This document shows, one piece after another, positions 1-9,892 of a stretch of 64,000 bases of DNA. Origin of the DNA: Myxococcales bacterium (GTDB lineage: Bacteria; Myxococcota_A; Polyangia; Haliangiales; Haliangiaceae). A program made the position numbers and the translations under genes. Location: NCBI GenBank assembly GCA_016707895.1, contig JADJGV010000010.1, forward strand, positions 124,001 to 188,000, written 5' to 3'. The notes under the pieces are model-generated. The model saw only the letters and a list, made by a program, of their open reading frames with translations. It made no database searches and had not been told where the DNA came from. Each line of letters opens with the position of its first letter. Within the stretch, counting starts at the first letter, position 1.

Positions 1-13
1 GCTCTGACCCATC

Positions 14-949
14 GTGTCCGGCGCACCGCTGTCGCGCCGCCGCTGCGCGTGCGACAACCGGCCGGTGACCCCGCACGTCGGCTGGCGCCCGCTCGAAGTC
101 CCCGACCCCGCCCAGGGCGTCACGATCCCGGTCCACGTGCTCTACCCGACCGACGCGCCGTCGAGCCCGGTGGCGTTCGGGCCGTACGCGCTCGAGCTGG
201 CGCGCGCCGCGCCGATCGCCGGCGCCGGCCTGCCGGTGGTGGCGATCTCCCACGGCCAGACCGGCACGCCGTGGAGCCACCGCGGCCTGGCCGCGCACCT
301 CGCCCGCGCCGGCTTCGCGGTGGTGCTGGTCGAGCACCCCGGCGACTCGCGCCGCGATCCCGGCCTGGCCGGCACCGCCGCCAACCTGGCCAACCGCCCG
401 CGCCACGTCCGGCTCGCGCTCGACGCGGTGTTCGCCGACGCGACGCTGGCGCCGACGCTGGCGCCGGGCCGCGCCGCGGTGATCGGCCACTCGATCGGCG
501 GCTACACCGTGCTCGCGTGCGCCGGCGGCCACCCGCTGGCGCTGCCCAACCAGGCCGCCGACGGCGTCGCGCGCCCGGTGCCGGTCGAGCCCGACCCGCG
601 GATCGTCGCGGTCGCGCTGCTCGCGCCGGCGCTGCCGTGGCTGATGGCGCCGGGCGCGCTCGCCGACGTCCGCGCGCGCGTCTACGCCCGGGCCGGCGCG
701 CTCGACGAGCTGGCGCCGCCGTACGTCATCGAGCGGATCCTCGGCGGCCTGCCGTCGACGACGCCGCTCGACTACCAGGTCGTCCCCGGCTGCGGCCACT
801 TCGGCTTCCAGTCGCCGTTCCCGCCGGCGCTCGCGCAGCAGCCTGGGTTCGCGCCGGCGCACGATCCGCCCGGCTTCGATCGCGCCGCGTACCAGGCGCA
901 GCTCGCCGCCGAGCTCGCCGCGTCCCTGACCGCCGCGCTGGCGGCGTGA
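14..949 (+). CDS. Alpha/beta-hydrolase (dienelactone hydrolase / PAF-acetylhydrolase-like)
   Basis: A 311-residue protein with an alpha/beta-hydrolase core. The nucleophile elbow GHSIGG places the catalytic Ser at residue 160. An SHG motif near 79-81 probably forms the oxyanion hole, and His262 in GCGHFGF is the likely catalytic His. The spacing fits the dienelactone hydrolase/PAF-acetylhydrolase superfamily, but the substrate cannot be told. There is no signal peptide. An in-frame stop lies at 5-7, so the gene starts inside the window. GTG at 14 gives the longest form. GTG at 65 (VTPHVGWRPLEV) is just as plausible, because the first 17 residues are Arg/Cys-rich and unlike the family. It converges on the ABC ATPase gene only 14 bases away. 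Confidence 0.75.
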   Translation: MSGAPLSRRRCACDNRPVTPHVGWRPLEVPDPAQGVTIPVHVLYPTDAPSSPVAFGPYALELARAAPIAGAGLPVVAISHGQTGTPWSHRGLAAHLARAGFAVVLVEHPGDSRRDPGLAGTAANLANRPRHVRLALDAVFADATLAPTLAPGRAAVIGHSIGGYTVLACAGGHPLALPNQAADGVARPVPVEPDPRIVAVALLAPALPWLMAPGALADVRARVYARAGALDELAPPYVIERILGGLPSTTPLDYQVVPGCGHFGFQSPFPPALAQQPGFAPAHDPPGFDRAAYQAQLAAELAASLTAALAA

Positions 950-963
950 GCGCCTGACGCGCG

Positions 964-1929
964 TCAGCGGACGGCGTCGTGGCGGGCCGCGACCTCGGCC
1001 TGCTCGCGGCCGACCCGCTCGACGAAGATGTCGTGCAACGACGGCGTCACGACGTCGAAGCGGCGCAGCGCGACGCCGGCGCCGACCAGCGCGAGCAGCA
1101 GGCGCTGGGCCTCGACCCCGGCCGCCAGCTGCACCTCGCGATCGAGCGCGTGATCGACCGGCGGCGGCAGCACCAGCGCGGCGTCGGCCAGCACCGGCGC
1201 GGCGGCCACCGCGGCGGCCTCGTCGCGGAAGCCCAGCACGACCCGGCCCTCCTCGGCGGCGGCCCGCTTGATCGCGGCCAGCCCGCCGTCGAGCACCTTC
1301 TTCCCGCGGGCGATGATGCAGATCTGCTCGCAGATCTTCTCGGCCTGCTCCATCTGGTGGGTCGAGAACAGCACGGTCTTGCCGGCGTCGCGCAGCTCGT
1401 GGACCACCTCGCGCAGCACGTCGGCGTTGATCGGATCGAGGCCGCTCCACGGCTCGTCGAGGATCACCAGCTCGGGCTCGTGGATCAGCGCGCTGGCGAA
1501 CTGCACCTTCTGCTGCATGCCCTTGCTGAGATCCTGGACCTTGTTCTTCTCCCACTGCCCCAGGCCCAGCCGCTCGAGCCACGCGCGCGCGCGGGCCCGG
1601 GCGTCGGCGGCGGTCAGCCCGCGCAGCTCGCCGAAGAACGCGATCATCTCGCCCACCGGCATCTTGGGGTAGAGGCCGCGCTCCTCGGGCAAGAAGCCGA
1701 TGCGCTGCGCCGCCGCGCCGCCCGGCGGCAGCGCGCCGAACAGCTCGATCGTGCCGGCGTCAGGCGCGATGATGTCGTTCATCATGCGCAGCGTGGTCGA
1801 CTTGCCGGCGCCGTTGGGCCCGAGCACGCCGTAGATCACGCCGGTCGGCACCTCGAACGACAGGTCGTCGACCGCGGTGTGGTTGCCGAACCGCTTGACC
1901 ACCCCGGCGATGCGGACCGCCAGCGTCAC
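964..1929 (-). CDS. ABC transporter ATP-binding protein, NatA-like
   Basis: A 321-residue ABC ATPase of the Na+/drug exporter (NatA/YhaQ) type. Visible motifs are Walker [10 protein letters not shown] (37-45), signature LSKGMQQK (134-141), Walker B LVILDEP (154-160), D-loop SGLDP and the H-loop His191 in STHQM. About 90 residues after the ATPase core form the C-terminal domain usual for this type. The GTG start overlaps the pyrB stop (GTGA), so the two are probably translationally coupled. No permease gene follows: the next gene is convergent. The membrane partner must lie elsewhere or be absent. The transported substrate is unknown. Confidence 0.85.
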   Translation of the reverse strand: MTLAVRIAGVVKRFGNHTAVDDLSFEVPTGVIYGVLGPNGAGKSTTLRMMNDIIAPDAGTIELFGALPPGGAAAQRIGFLPEERGLYPKMPVGEMIAFFGELRGLTAADARARARAWLERLGLGQWEKNKVQDLSKGMQQKVQFASALIHEPELVILDEPWSGLDPINADVLREVVHELRDAGKTVLFSTHQMEQAEKICEQICIIARGKKVLDGGLAAIKRAAAEEGRVVLGFRDEAAAVAAAPVLADAALVLPPPVDHALDREVQLAAGVEAQRLLLALVGAGVALRRFDVVTPSLHDIFVERVGREQAEVAARHDAVR

Positions 1930-2906
1930 GCCGCGGCGACCCCGGCGACGTCGCCGGCCAGGAGCTCGAGCACCGCCATCCGCACCGCGACGCCCCAGCT
2001 GACCTGCTCGAGGATCACCGCGCGGCCGCTGTCGGCCACGTCGGGCGCCAGCTCGACGCCGCGGTTGATCGGCCCGGGGTGCATGACGATCGCGTCGGGC
2101 TTGGCGTAGGCCAGCGTGCGCGCCGACAGGCCGTAGGTCTTCGAGAACTCGCGCGGGTTGGCGAACCGCGGCGCCTCGCCGGCGGTGCGCTCGTGCTGCA
2201 CCCGCAGCATCATCACGACGTCGGCGCCGTCGAGCGCGTCCTCGAGCTTGGTGGTCACCCGGCTGCGTGCGCGGGTCAGCTCGCCGCCCAGCTCGGTCAG
2301 CCCCGGCGGCAAGAGCGTCCACGGCGCGCACAGCCGCACCCGGGCGCCCAGCTTGGTCAGGCACAAGAGGTTCGAGCGCGCGACCCGCGAGTGCGCGAGG
2401 TCGCCGACGATCGCCACCTCGAGGCCGTCGATCTGGCCCTTGGCCCGACGCATCGTCGCCGCGTCGAGCAGCGCCTGGGTCGGGTGCTCGTGCTGGCCGT
2501 CGCCGGCGTTGACCACCGCGCAGCGCAGCGTCTTGGCCAAGAGGTGGGGCGCGCCGCCCATCGCGTGGCGCACGACCACGACGTCGGGGCCCATCGCGTC
2601 GAGGTTCTTGGCGGTGTCGAGCAGCGTCTCGCCCTTGGCCGCCGAGCTGGTCGACGGCGAGATGTTGACCGCGTCGGCGCTGAGCCGCTTGGCCGCGATC
2701 TCGAACGACGTCCGCGTGCGGGTCGAGTTCTCGAAGAACAGGTTGATGACCGTCTTGCCGCGCAAGGTGGCCAGCTTCTTCACCGGCTCGGCCGCGCTCG
2801 CCATGTGGCGATCGGCCAGGTCGAGGACGACGCCGATGTCGGCGGCGTCGAGATCGGCGATGCCGACCAGGTGGCGGTGGGCGAACGAGGCGGATCGCGG
2901 GGCCAC
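1926..2906 (-). CDS. pyrB: Aspartate carbamoyltransferase catalytic subunit
   Basis: This enzyme joins carbamoyl phosphate to L-aspartate in pyrimidine synthesis. The 326 residues carry the carbamoyl-phosphate motif STRTR (61-65), the loop Lys91 in [12 protein letters not shown] (141-148), LRVQHER (234-240) and HPGPINRG (276-283), all diagnostic of PyrB. I chose GTG at 2906, where similarity begins and a TACTCC element lies just upstream. A longer reading frame runs back to 3107 but overlaps the parvulin gene in a different frame. No pyrI or pyrC is adjacent; the downstream partner is an ABC ATPase gene overlapping by 4 bases. Confidence 0.93.
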   Translation of the reverse strand: MAPRSASFAHRHLVGIADLDAADIGVVLDLADRHMASAAEPVKKLATLRGKTVINLFFENSTRTRTSFEIAAKRLSADAVNISPSTSSAAKGETLLDTAKNLDAMGPDVVVVRHAMGGAPHLLAKTLRCAVVNAGDGQHEHPTQALLDAATMRRAKGQIDGLEVAIVGDLAHSRVARSNLLCLTKLGARVRLCAPWTLLPPGLTELGGELTRARSRVTTKLEDALDGADVVMMLRVQHERTAGEAPRFANPREFSKTYGLSARTLAYAKPDAIVMHPGPINRGVELAPDVADSGRAVILEQVSWGVAVRMAVLELLAGDVAGVAAA

Positions 2907-2982
2907 GCCGACGGAGTAGCCCGGCCGGTGCCGCGCGGTCAAGCGGCGGGGATCGCGGTCGCGGGGACCGACGCGGGGTGAG

Positions 2983-4347
2983 CTACGGCACCCGCTTGAC
3001 GATGTGGATGCCGAACTGGGTCTTGACCACGCCGACCTCACCCGGCTTGAGTCGCAGCGCGAGGTCCTTGAACGGCTTGACCATCGGCGCGTCGGCGTCG
3101 ACGTCATAGCTGTCGCCGCTGTCGGCGGTGCCGGGATCCTCGGAGTACTGCTGCATCAGCGGCTCGATCGCCGCGCCCTTGGCCAGCTGGGCCTTGAGCT
3201 TGCCGACCAGCGCCTCGAGCTGCGCGCGGCTGCGCTTCATGCCGCGCGGATCTCCGTTGGAGAGGTCGGCCCACGACAGCAGCACGTGCTTGACGTTGAC
3301 CGTGCCGGTGCCCGGCGGCCGCGCCAGGATCGCCACGGACTCGAGCGGATCGGGCGGCGGCGGCGGCACCCGCAGCATGACGTGGTAGCCGAAGCGGGTG
3401 CGCACGACGCCGGCCTCGCCGACGTCGAGCCGCAGCGCCAGCGCCGTGAACTCGGCCACGAACGTGCCGTTGGCCTCGACGGTGTACGCCGCGCCGTCCT
3501 TCGAGCCGGGATCCTCGGAGTGCTCGCGCATCAGCGCGTCGATGCGCTCGGGCGCCTTGGCCAACGTCGCCGCCAGCTCTTGCGCCAGCGCCGCCGCCTG
3601 GGCGTTGGTGCGCGCCTTGGCCCGCGGGTCCATGCGCCCGGCGTAGGTCGCCTCGAGCGCGTCCCACGCGATCAGCACGTGCTTGATCTCGACCGGCCCC
3701 GGCCCGGCGGCGCGCGCCAGGATCGCGTGGCTGTCGACGTCGACGTCGGCGGCCAGGGACGGCAGCGCCTCGGCGCAGCTCGACACGATGCCGGTCGCGC
3801 CCAGCTTGGCGGTGCACGACCGCGCCCGCTCGCCGACGGTGGCCTCGACGCACACCGGCCCCGCCGCCTGGCCGCCGCACGCCACCAGCTGGTACTGCGT
3901 CCAGCTGCTCTCCTTGCCGCCCTTCGGCGTGTACGCGTACGCGACGCTCAGCTCGAGCGCCGCCGCGGTCATGCCGGCCAGCTTGACCACCCGCACCTTG
4001 GGCGCCTGCCTGGTGACCCGCTCGCAGTCGCCGTCGGCGCACACCGCCAGCGGCAGCGCCCGCACCGGCGACCGCCACGTCTTGCCGCCCGCCGTCACCA
4101 CCATCGCGTAGCGCACCAGCGCGTCGGTCTTGATCGCGTACACCTCCGCCGCGCCCACGCCCTTGAGCTTCGCCTGCCCGACCCGCGCGCACGCCACGTC
4201 CGCCGGCAGCGCGTCGCGCAACGCCGCGCACGCCGCCGCCACGTCGGCCACCGCCGTCATCGGCGCCGCCGTCGGCCGATCGGCGCGGGCGCTGGCGGGG
4301 ACGGCGGCGATCAGCAGGGCGAGCGCGAGGACGAACGGGCGCAGCAT
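2983..4347 (-). CDS. Exported protein with two parvulin-type PPIase domains
   Basis: A 454-residue secreted protein with a Sec signal peptide (about residues 1-22, [20 protein letters not shown]). The N-terminal 200 residues contain six or more Cys and match no family I recognise. Two parvulin (rotamase, PpiC) domains follow, about 222-325 and 350-454. Both begin with a (I/V)KHVL motif, contain SEDPGS/T and end with RFGYH or QFGIH, as in SurA/PrsA. It probably assists folding of exported proteins. There is no lipobox, so it is probably periplasmic. It is a single gene upstream of pyrB in the same direction, 76 bases away. Confidence 0.82.
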   Translation of the reverse strand: MLRPFVLALALLIAAVPASARADRPTAAPMTAVADVAAACAALRDALPADVACARVGQAKLKGVGAAEVYAIKTDALVRYAMVVTAGGKTWRSPVRALPLAVCADGDCERVTRQAPKVRVVKLAGMTAAALELSVAYAYTPKGGKESSWTQYQLVACGGQAAGPVCVEATVGERARSCTAKLGATGIVSSCAEALPSLAADVDVDSHAILARAAGPGPVEIKHVLIAWDALEATYAGRMDPRAKARTNAQAAALAQELAATLAKAPERIDALMREHSEDPGSKDGAAYTVEANGTFVAEFTALALRLDVGEAGVVRTRFGYHVMLRVPPPPPDPLESVAILARPPGTGTVNVKHVLLSWADLSNGDPRGMKRSRAQLEALVGKLKAQLAKGAAIEPLMQQYSEDPGTADSGDSYDVDADAPMVKPFKDLALRLKPGEVGVVKTQFGIHIVKRVP

Positions 4348-4375
4348 CCGGCGAGGATGCCACGCCCGGCGGGCG

Positions 4376-6241
4376 TCAGAACGCCGTCTGGCCCGCGTTC
4401 AACGCGCCCCAGGTGCTGGCCGGGCCGGCGCCCGTGGACCAGTCGGCCTTGTCGTTGTCGTCCGTGTTGTCGATGCGCTGGATAGACGAGCCGGCGGCAG
4501 TGGCCCCGGTGGCGTTGAGATCGTCGGCCGCGTTGGTGCGGAACACCGTGTCAAGGTAGGTCGCCAGCATCGGCGACCACTGGTTCGCGGCGCCGACCGC
4601 CGCCGCCTGGGTCTCAGTCGCGGTAGCGGTCGAGATGCCAGCGGGGTCGTCTGAGAGGAAGACCGCATCGATGATCGTGCCGAGGTTGTTGTAGAGCGTA
4701 AAGACGTTGTCGGTGAAGGTGAGGCCGGTGTCGCTCGAGTAGAAGTCGTAGGCGCCGTCGAAGTTGGTGCTGAACATCGCCTGCGGCTGCTGGTTGGGCG
4801 CGGTGGTCTCGTTGGCGGCGGTGCCCGGGTTGCAGACCGCGCCGTTGGCCATGTGCACGACGATCAGGTCGTTGGTGGCGACGGTGAACGTCGGGAAGGT
4901 CACCAGCGTGGCCGTGTCGCGCTCCTGCAGGCGATAGCCGGTCATCGATCCACCCGAGACCACGCGGAGCTCGATCAGATCGCACGCGGTGGTGCCGTTC
5001 GTGATGTTGGCGTTGACCTCGTTGATGCGCACGACCGCGAGCACCTGGAAGCCGGTGAACGTGGCGGTGTTCGGCGTGCCCAGCGCGGTGCCCTGCTGGT
5101 CGGTCACCGTGTTGGCGACGGTCACGGTGTAGGCGGTGCCGCCGGTCTGCGCGCTGGTGGTCAGCGTGACGGTGCGGCCGCTGACGGTCGCCGCCGACGC
5201 CGTCAGGCCGTTGTCGAACGTGAACTGCGAGCCGTTGGCCATCACGCTGCCGGGCGCGACGTTGCGGCTGAAGGTCACCACCAGCTGGGTGGCCGACGCC
5301 GCCGCGGCCGACGCGACCGTCGGCGCCGGGCAGCCGCTCAGGGTGATGTCGCTGGCCACGTAGGCCGGCATCTGCGCCATCGCGTTGAAGCGGAACACCG
5401 GCACGTTGTTCAGCGTGAAGTTGCAGCCGGCGACCAGATCGATCGAGCTACGCAGCGCGGCCGGGATGCGGATCATGAAGTTCGCGTCGCTGGCGATCCC
5501 GGTCGTCGCGATCGGGGCCCGTTCGAAGCCGGTGCCGCTGGCGAGGAACGCGCCGCTGACCGAGCCGCTCAGGTCGAACAGCTCGCTCTCGTAGTTGCCC
5601 AGCGCGGTCACGACGTCGGCCGCCGCGGTCAGGTCCTGCACCAGCGGGTTCACGTCGACGCCGGTGGCGCTGCGGCTGAAGCCGGTGATGGCTCTCGCCA
5701 TCTTGAGGCCGTTGAGCGTCGCGAGCTCGGTGATCGTGAAGCTCACGACGTCGCCGACGGCGGGCACCGGGCTCAGCATCGCCGGGTCGACCGCGACGTA
5801 CAGCGCCGGGCCCGCCTGCTCGGCCTGGATGTTGAAGCCGATCGGGTCGTTGGTCGGCGAACCGATCGCCGGCTTCACGTAGGTGACGGTGGCGAGCGTG
5901 ATGGGCAGGCTGAGGCCGGTGCCATCGGCGGTGCCGCGCGCCGCGGTGATCTCGGCCGACGTCATCGGCGCGGTGTTCGCGTCGGTGGCGACCGCGTCGA
6001 TCGAGGTCGCGTCGATCGTGCCAGCGTCGATCATCGCCGCGTCGACGTCCGTGGCGTCCGGGTTCATCGCGTCGGGCAACGCCGCGTCCGGGTCCGCCGC
6101 GTCGGCGACCGCGCCGTCGACCGGCCGCGCATCGACCGGATGGTTGTGGGAACTGTCGTCGCCGCACGCGGCGAGCAGCATGGTGCCCACCAGGGACACG
6201 AACACGATCGGCCATCGACGAGCCGAGGCAAGGGTACGCAT
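4376..6241 (-). CDS. Lipoprotein with Ig-like and lamin-tail-like domains
   Basis: A 621-residue surface lipoprotein. The signal peptide ends in a lipobox with Cys26 (LLAAC). It is followed by an Asp/Ala-rich low-complexity linker (about 35-92) with a repeating DA pattern. A region around 300-390 resembles the SbsA/Big_5 Ig-like fold (VVTFSRNV... TYTVTV style strands). The C-terminal third (about 400-560), starting VVRINEVNA and containing LIELRV and YNNLGTIIDAV, looks like a lamin-tail domain. The function is unknown; such domains occur in secreted myxobacterial proteins. A TACAAC element 6 bases upstream of the ATG supports this start. A 28-base gap separates it from the parvulin gene downstream. 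Confidence 0.8.
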   Translation of the reverse strand: MRTLASARRWPIVFVSLVGTMLLAACGDDSSHNHPVDARPVDGAVADAADPDAALPDAMNPDATDVDAAMIDAGTIDATSIDAVATDANTAPMTSAEITAARGTADGTGLSLPITLATVTYVKPAIGSPTNDPIGFNIQAEQAGPALYVAVDPAMLSPVPAVGDVVSFTITELATLNGLKMARAITGFSRSATGVDVNPLVQDLTAAADVVTALGNYESELFDLSGSVSGAFLASGTGFERAPIATTGIASDANFMIRIPAALRSSIDLVAGCNFTLNNVPVFRFNAMAQMPAYVASDITLSGCPAPTVASAAAASATQLVVTFSRNVAPGSVMANGSQFTFDNGLTASAATVSGRTVTLTTSAQTGGTAYTVTVANTVTDQQGTALGTPNTATFTGFQVLAVVRINEVNANITNGTTACDLIELRVVSGGSMTGYRLQERDTATLVTFPTFTVATNDLIVVHMANGAVCNPGTAANETTAPNQQPQAMFSTNFDGAYDFYSSDTGLTFTDNVFTLYNNLGTIIDAVFLSDDPAGISTATATETQAAAVGAANQWSPMLATYLDTVFRTNAADDLNATGATAAGSSIQRIDNTDDNDKADWSTGAGPASTWGALNAGQTAF

Positions 6242-6424
6242 GGGCGCGTTGTACCCGATCTGGATGGCAGCGGCGTCGCGTCATTCGACCGCGGGAGGCC
6301 GCGAGGTGTCTACCAATGAGACCAGCCACTTAGCCACTTGGCCCCGGCCCTCGACGCCGGGACCTCGACGTCCCAGCGCGCGTGCGGATCCAGCCACCTG
6401 GCGCTGGCCGGCGGCGTGCATGAT

Positions 6425-6430
6425 GGGAGG
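6425..6430 (+). promoter_or_regulatory. Shine-Dalgarno sequence GGGAGG
   Basis: GGGAGG lies 3 bases before the ATG at 6434 and decides that start over an upstream in-frame ATG at 6338. Such strong ribosome binding sites are uncommon in this window. Confidence 0.6.
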
Positions 6431-6433
6431 TCC

Positions 6434-7603
6434 ATGCCCAACTCGACGATCGAACGCCGCGCGCCGCGCCGCCTGCTCGGCGCCCTGATGATGGCGCTCG
6501 TCGCCCCCACCGCGTGCGGCGGCGGCGACGGCCCCGCCGGCGGCCCCGACGCGACCGCGCTCGACGCGCCGACCGCCCCCGACGCATCGACCGCGCCCGA
6601 CGCGCCGGCCGGCGGGTGCAGCGCGAGCGATCTGGCCGCCTGCGCGTACGACCCGCCCGGCGACTACGCCGAGCTGCCGGTCATCTTGCGCGACGTCACG
6701 TACACCGACGTCAGCGGCCAGTCGCGGACCGTCGAGATCGCGCTGCACCGCCCCAGCGGCGCGCCCCAGCCGTGGCCCGTGGTGATCTGGTCGCACGGCG
6801 GCGCCGACGGCACGACCTCGGCCGTGAACGTCGGCGCCGAGTGGGGGCGCGCGTTCACCGCCGCCGGTTACCTGTTCATCGGCATCGCGCACCGCGGCCG
6901 CGACCAGGCGTCGCGCGAGCAGATGTGCACGCACTTCGGCGTGCCGCTGACGATCGAGTGCGCGCAGGTGAAGTACCTGCACTGGGATCGCCCCAACGAT
7001 CTGCGCGAGGTCGTCGACTACCTCGAGGCCCAGGCCACCGGCCCGCTGGCCGGCGTCGCCGATCTGGACAAGCTGCTCTACGCCGGCCACTCCGCCGGCT
7101 CGGGCGGCGGATCCATCGTCGCGGGCGCCAGCCGGCTCATCTACGGCGGCGCTCGCACCGCGCCCGATCCGCGGCCCAAGGCGTTCATCGGCGCGTCGAT
7201 GGAGGGCGAGGGGGACGACGGCTTCACCGCCGACTCGTTCCGGCCGATCGCCCGCCCGCACCTGACGCTGTCCGGCGTCGGCGACACCACACCCGAGGCC
7301 ACCGCGCCGCCGCGCCGCGTGCCGTTCGAGGTGATGATGCCCGGCGACAAGTACCGGCTGTGGATCACCGAGCTCGCGGCGCGCCACACCAGCTTCAACC
7401 ACGAGGAGCAGAGCTGCCGCGACTTCCAGACCAGCAACGGCGGCGACGTCGCGCGCTGCGCCGCGTACACCGCCTGGGTCGAGTCGGCCGCGCTGGCGTT
7501 CGCCGACGCCCAGCTGCGCGACCGCGCCGAGGCCCACGCCTGGCTCGCCTCGGACAACCTGACGATCGCGTCGGGCGGCGCCGCCGAGTGGGCGCGGCGC
7601 TGA
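6434..7603 (+). CDS. Lipoprotein alpha/beta-hydrolase (chlorophyllase/PET-hydrolase-like)
   Basis: A 389-residue secreted lipoprotein. Cys28 follows the hydrophobic stretch, then comes a linker rich in PDA repeats (about 38-60). The hydrolase domain has WSHGG (120-124, probable oxyanion loop), a nucleophile elbow GHSAGSGGG with Ser221, and His319 or His324 in ARHTSFNHEE as the catalytic His. This layout resembles exported dienelactone-hydrolase and chlorophyllase-type enzymes. Substrate unknown. The 191-base gap upstream separates it from a divergently transcribed lipoprotein gene. A Uma2 gene follows in the same direction after 66 bases. Confidence 0.82.
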   Translation: MPNSTIERRAPRRLLGALMMALVAPTACGGGDGPAGGPDATALDAPTAPDASTAPDAPAGGCSASDLAACAYDPPGDYAELPVILRDVTYTDVSGQSRTVEIALHRPSGAPQPWPVVIWSHGGADGTTSAVNVGAEWGRAFTAAGYLFIGIAHRGRDQASREQMCTHFGVPLTIECAQVKYLHWDRPNDLREVVDYLEAQATGPLAGVADLDKLLYAGHSAGSGGGSIVAGASRLIYGGARTAPDPRPKAFIGASMEGEGDDGFTADSFRPIARPHLTLSGVGDTTPEATAPPRRVPFEVMMPGDKYRLWITELAARHTSFNHEEQSCRDFQTSNGGDVARCAAYTAWVESAALAFADAQLRDRAEAHAWLASDNLTIASGGAAEWARR

Positions 7604-7669
7604 GGGCGCTGAGGCGCGGTCCACATGCGAGCGCGGCCGCCCGCGCGACCGTGCTACGGTGATCGCGCG

Positions 7670-8248
7670 ATGCCGCTGGTTCGACGCGTCCATCGATACA
7701 CCTACGCCGACTACGTCGGCGTCGAGGTCGCCAGCCCGACGGGCAAGCACGAGTTCATCGACGGCGAGATCTACGCGATGGCCGGCGGCACCGAGACCCA
7801 CTCGCGGCTCTCAGCCGAGGTGCTGCGTCTCCTCGGCAACGCGCTGGTCGACGGCCCGTGTCAGGTCCACACGTCGGACCTGCGGCTGTACGTCGAGGCG
7901 GTGGGGATGGCGACCTTCCCCGACGGCGCCGTGATCTGCGGCCCGCTCGAGCACCACGCGCCCAGCCCCCGCGACACCGCGCTCAACCCGCGGGTGCTGC
8001 TCGAGGTGACCAGCGACTCGTCCGAGGAGCACGACACCACGACCAAGCTCGAGGCGTACCGCACGATCCCATCGCTGCGCGACTACGTCGTCGTCTCGCA
8101 CCGCGAGCGGCGCATCACCGTCCACCACCGCGCCGACGACGACACCTGGCTGACCCGCGTCGCGATCACCGGCGGCCACATCGCTGTCGTGAGCCTCGAC
8201 CTCACGCTGGCGGTCGACGACGTGTACCGCAAGACGCCCGTCGGCTGA
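7670..8248 (+). CDS. Uma2-family (DUF820) restriction-endonuclease-fold protein
   Basis: A 192-residue protein of the Uma2/DUF820 family, which has a PD-(D/E)XK nuclease fold. The active-site pattern is visible: GKHEFIDGEIYAM near the N-terminus, Asp in PDGAVIC, Glu in LLEVTSDSS and Lys in TTKLEAYR. The biological role of the family is not settled; some members are tied to mobile elements. The start at ATG 7670 is supported by TACGGT 9 bases upstream. It is followed by a strong inverted repeat shared with the convergent HNH gene. Confidence 0.85.
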   Translation: MPLVRRVHRYTYADYVGVEVASPTGKHEFIDGEIYAMAGGTETHSRLSAEVLRLLGNALVDGPCQVHTSDLRLYVEAVGMATFPDGAVICGPLEHHAPSPRDTALNPRVLLEVTSDSSEEHDTTTKLEAYRTIPSLRDYVVVSHRERRITVHHRADDDTWLTRVAITGGHIAVVSLDLTLAVDDVYRKTPVG

Positions 8249-8253
8249 GCCGG

Positions 8254-8277
8254 CCCGCGCGCCGCTCGACGCGCGGG
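8254..8277. terminator. Perfect inverted repeat between convergent genes
   Basis: CCCGCGCG (8254-8261) and CGCGCGGG (8270-8277) form an 8-bp all-GC stem with an 8-base loop. It sits between the Uma2 stop (8248) and the HNH gene stop (8283), so it could end transcription from both sides. There is no T-tract on either strand. Confidence 0.5.
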
Positions 8278-8282
8278 AGCCA

Positions 8283-9761
8283 TCAAGCGCTGCCGCCGCT
8301 CGGCGCGGGCGGTCCGTGGCGCGTCCGAGCCGCGGCCGCGAGTCGCACGAGGTCACCGACCACCCGCGCGTAGTCGACCGGGCGGCCGTCCCAGGCGCAC
8401 TGGCCGGTGGTCGCGTCGATCGGCATCGCGGCGTTGCCGGCGCGGATGGCCGCCCACGCGCGGGTGGTGTCGATGACCCGCGGCGGCTCGGCGTGCACCT
8501 CTCGACCGCGGCGGAAGAACACCGGCTCGCCGTCGCGGAGCTCGACCCGATAGCCGTGCTCGTGGACGAAGCGGTGGTGCGACGGACACAGCCGGCACAG
8601 GTTGCCGAGCGCGGTCGCGCCGCCGTGGATCCAGTGCGTCAGGTGGTGGCCGGCGAGGAAGCGTCGGTTGGTGCAGCCGGGGAACCGACAGGTGACGTCG
8701 CGGCGGGCCAGCGCCCGGGCGATCGCCGGCGGGATCGAGCGCGTGCGGCGCCCCACCGACAGCGGCTGGCCGGCCGGGGCCTCCGTCAGCGTCACCACGC
8801 CGCAGTCGCACGCCAGCCGCCGCGCGGTCTCGGCCGCGACGGCGGTCCCGTCGGCGAACACCCCGACGACCGCCGCGGCGGGCGCCGCTCCCGTGGCCGC
8901 GGTGGCCGCGAGCGCGTCGCGCGCGATCGTCAGCACCACCTCGACCGGCGCGCGATCCGGCGCCTCGCCGCGCAACGCGGCCTGGCACATCGCGACCAGG
9001 CCATCGGCCCGATCGCGCGTCCACGGCGTTCCCGCGGAGACGCGGCTGGGCGGCGCCGGCGGCGCGAGCTGGTCGCCGATCGCGCCGTGGTGCTCGACGG
9101 CATCGCCCGCCCCGCTCGCCTGCGCCGCCTCGTGCTCGATCGCCGCCCACACCACGGCCGCCTCGTCGGGCGGCAGCACCGCCTCGATCGCCACCAGACC
9201 GTCGTCGCGATCGCGCCGCGTGACCGTGCGCCGCGCCCGCACGTCGTCGGCCGACTGCTCGCCGAGGCGCTGCACCGCGCGCAGCTTCCGGCAGATCAGC
9301 TCGAGCTGCGCCGCGGTGGTGTGGCGCGCGTCCTCGAGCAGCGCCGCCTCGGTGGCCGGCGTGGCGACCCGCGTGATCGCCCGCACCTTCGAATACGACA
9401 GGCGCCCTTCGCGCAGCGCCGCATCGATCCGTGGCAGTTCGCCCAGCGCGCGCGCCACCCGCACGTGCTCGCGCGCGGTGCCCGGATCCCACCCGACCCG
9501 CCACGCCAGCCAGCTCGCGCACGACGCCGCGCCCGCGTCGCCCCAGTAGCCCGCCGCATCGAACGCGCGCAGGTCGGTCAACAGCCGGTGCAGCGCCGCG
9601 TCGAGCTGGAACGCCTGCTCCGCGATCCGGTCGCCGAGCGCGGCGTGGACGCGCCGCCGCGCGGTGGCGCCTGAGGCCGCGCCGCGGGCCGCTGGTCCGC
9701 CCCCACCGTCGGCCGCCGCCACCACCCCACCATGCCTATCACCGCACACCATCCCATCCAT
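8283..9761 (-). CDS. DUF222-HNH endonuclease family protein
   Basis: A 492-residue protein with an N-terminal helical DUF222 region (about 45-330) and a C-terminal HNH nuclease motif. The HNH part contains CRFPGCTNRR, GHHLTHWIHGG, NLCRLCPSHHRFVHEHG: Cys pairs for a structural zinc plus the HH...N...H catalytic set. DUF222-HNH genes are common and often repeated in actinobacteria and are also known in myxobacteria; their role is unknown. ATG 9761 has TAGACG 7 bases upstream. Residues 15-33 are Gly/Ala-rich, and an alternative ATG lies 9 bases inside. Confidence 0.87.
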   Translation of the reverse strand: MDGMVCGDRHGGVVAAADGGGGPAARGAASGATARRRVHAALGDRIAEQAFQLDAALHRLLTDLRAFDAAGYWGDAGAASCASWLAWRVGWDPGTAREHVRVARALGELPRIDAALREGRLSYSKVRAITRVATPATEAALLEDARHTTAAQLELICRKLRAVQRLGEQSADDVRARRTVTRRDRDDGLVAIEAVLPPDEAAVVWAAIEHEAAQASGAGDAVEHHGAIGDQLAPPAPPSRVSAGTPWTRDRADGLVAMCQAALRGEAPDRAPVEVVLTIARDALAATAATGAAPAAAVVGVFADGTAVAAETARRLACDCGVVTLTEAPAGQPLSVGRRTRSIPPAIARALARRDVTCRFPGCTNRRFLAGHHLTHWIHGGATALGNLCRLCPSHHRFVHEHGYRVELRDGEPVFFRRGREVHAEPPRVIDTTRAWAAIRAGNAAMPIDATTGQCAWDGRPVDYARVVGDLVRLAAAARTRHGPPAPSGGSA

Positions 9762-9803
9762 ACTCGCTCGTCTACCAGATTGGCACTCTCAGGTCACGCG
9801 AGT

Positions 9804-9828
9804 CATTCACTCCAATGCGACATTCACT
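9804..9828 (-). promoter_or_regulatory. Direct repeat CATTCACT upstream of the HNH gene
   Basis: CATTCACT occurs at 9804-9811 and again at 9821-9828, 17 bases apart, in an unusually AT-rich patch upstream of the DUF222-HNH promoter (TAGACG at 9769-9774, read on the minus strand). It could be an operator or activator site. No other function was seen in this gap. Confidence 0.3.
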
Positions 9829-9892
9829 GCTCGACAATGACTGACGCATGGAGGCGAGCGTCGGCGCGCGGACCGTCGCGGCGCGAGCCACG

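Noticed and set aside
954..967. Perfect 14-bp palindrome CTGACGCGCGTCAG between convergent genes
   Set aside because: It has no loop and overlaps the ABC ATPase stop. A 7-bp palindrome arm is not rare in such GC-rich DNA, so I did not call it a terminator or operator.
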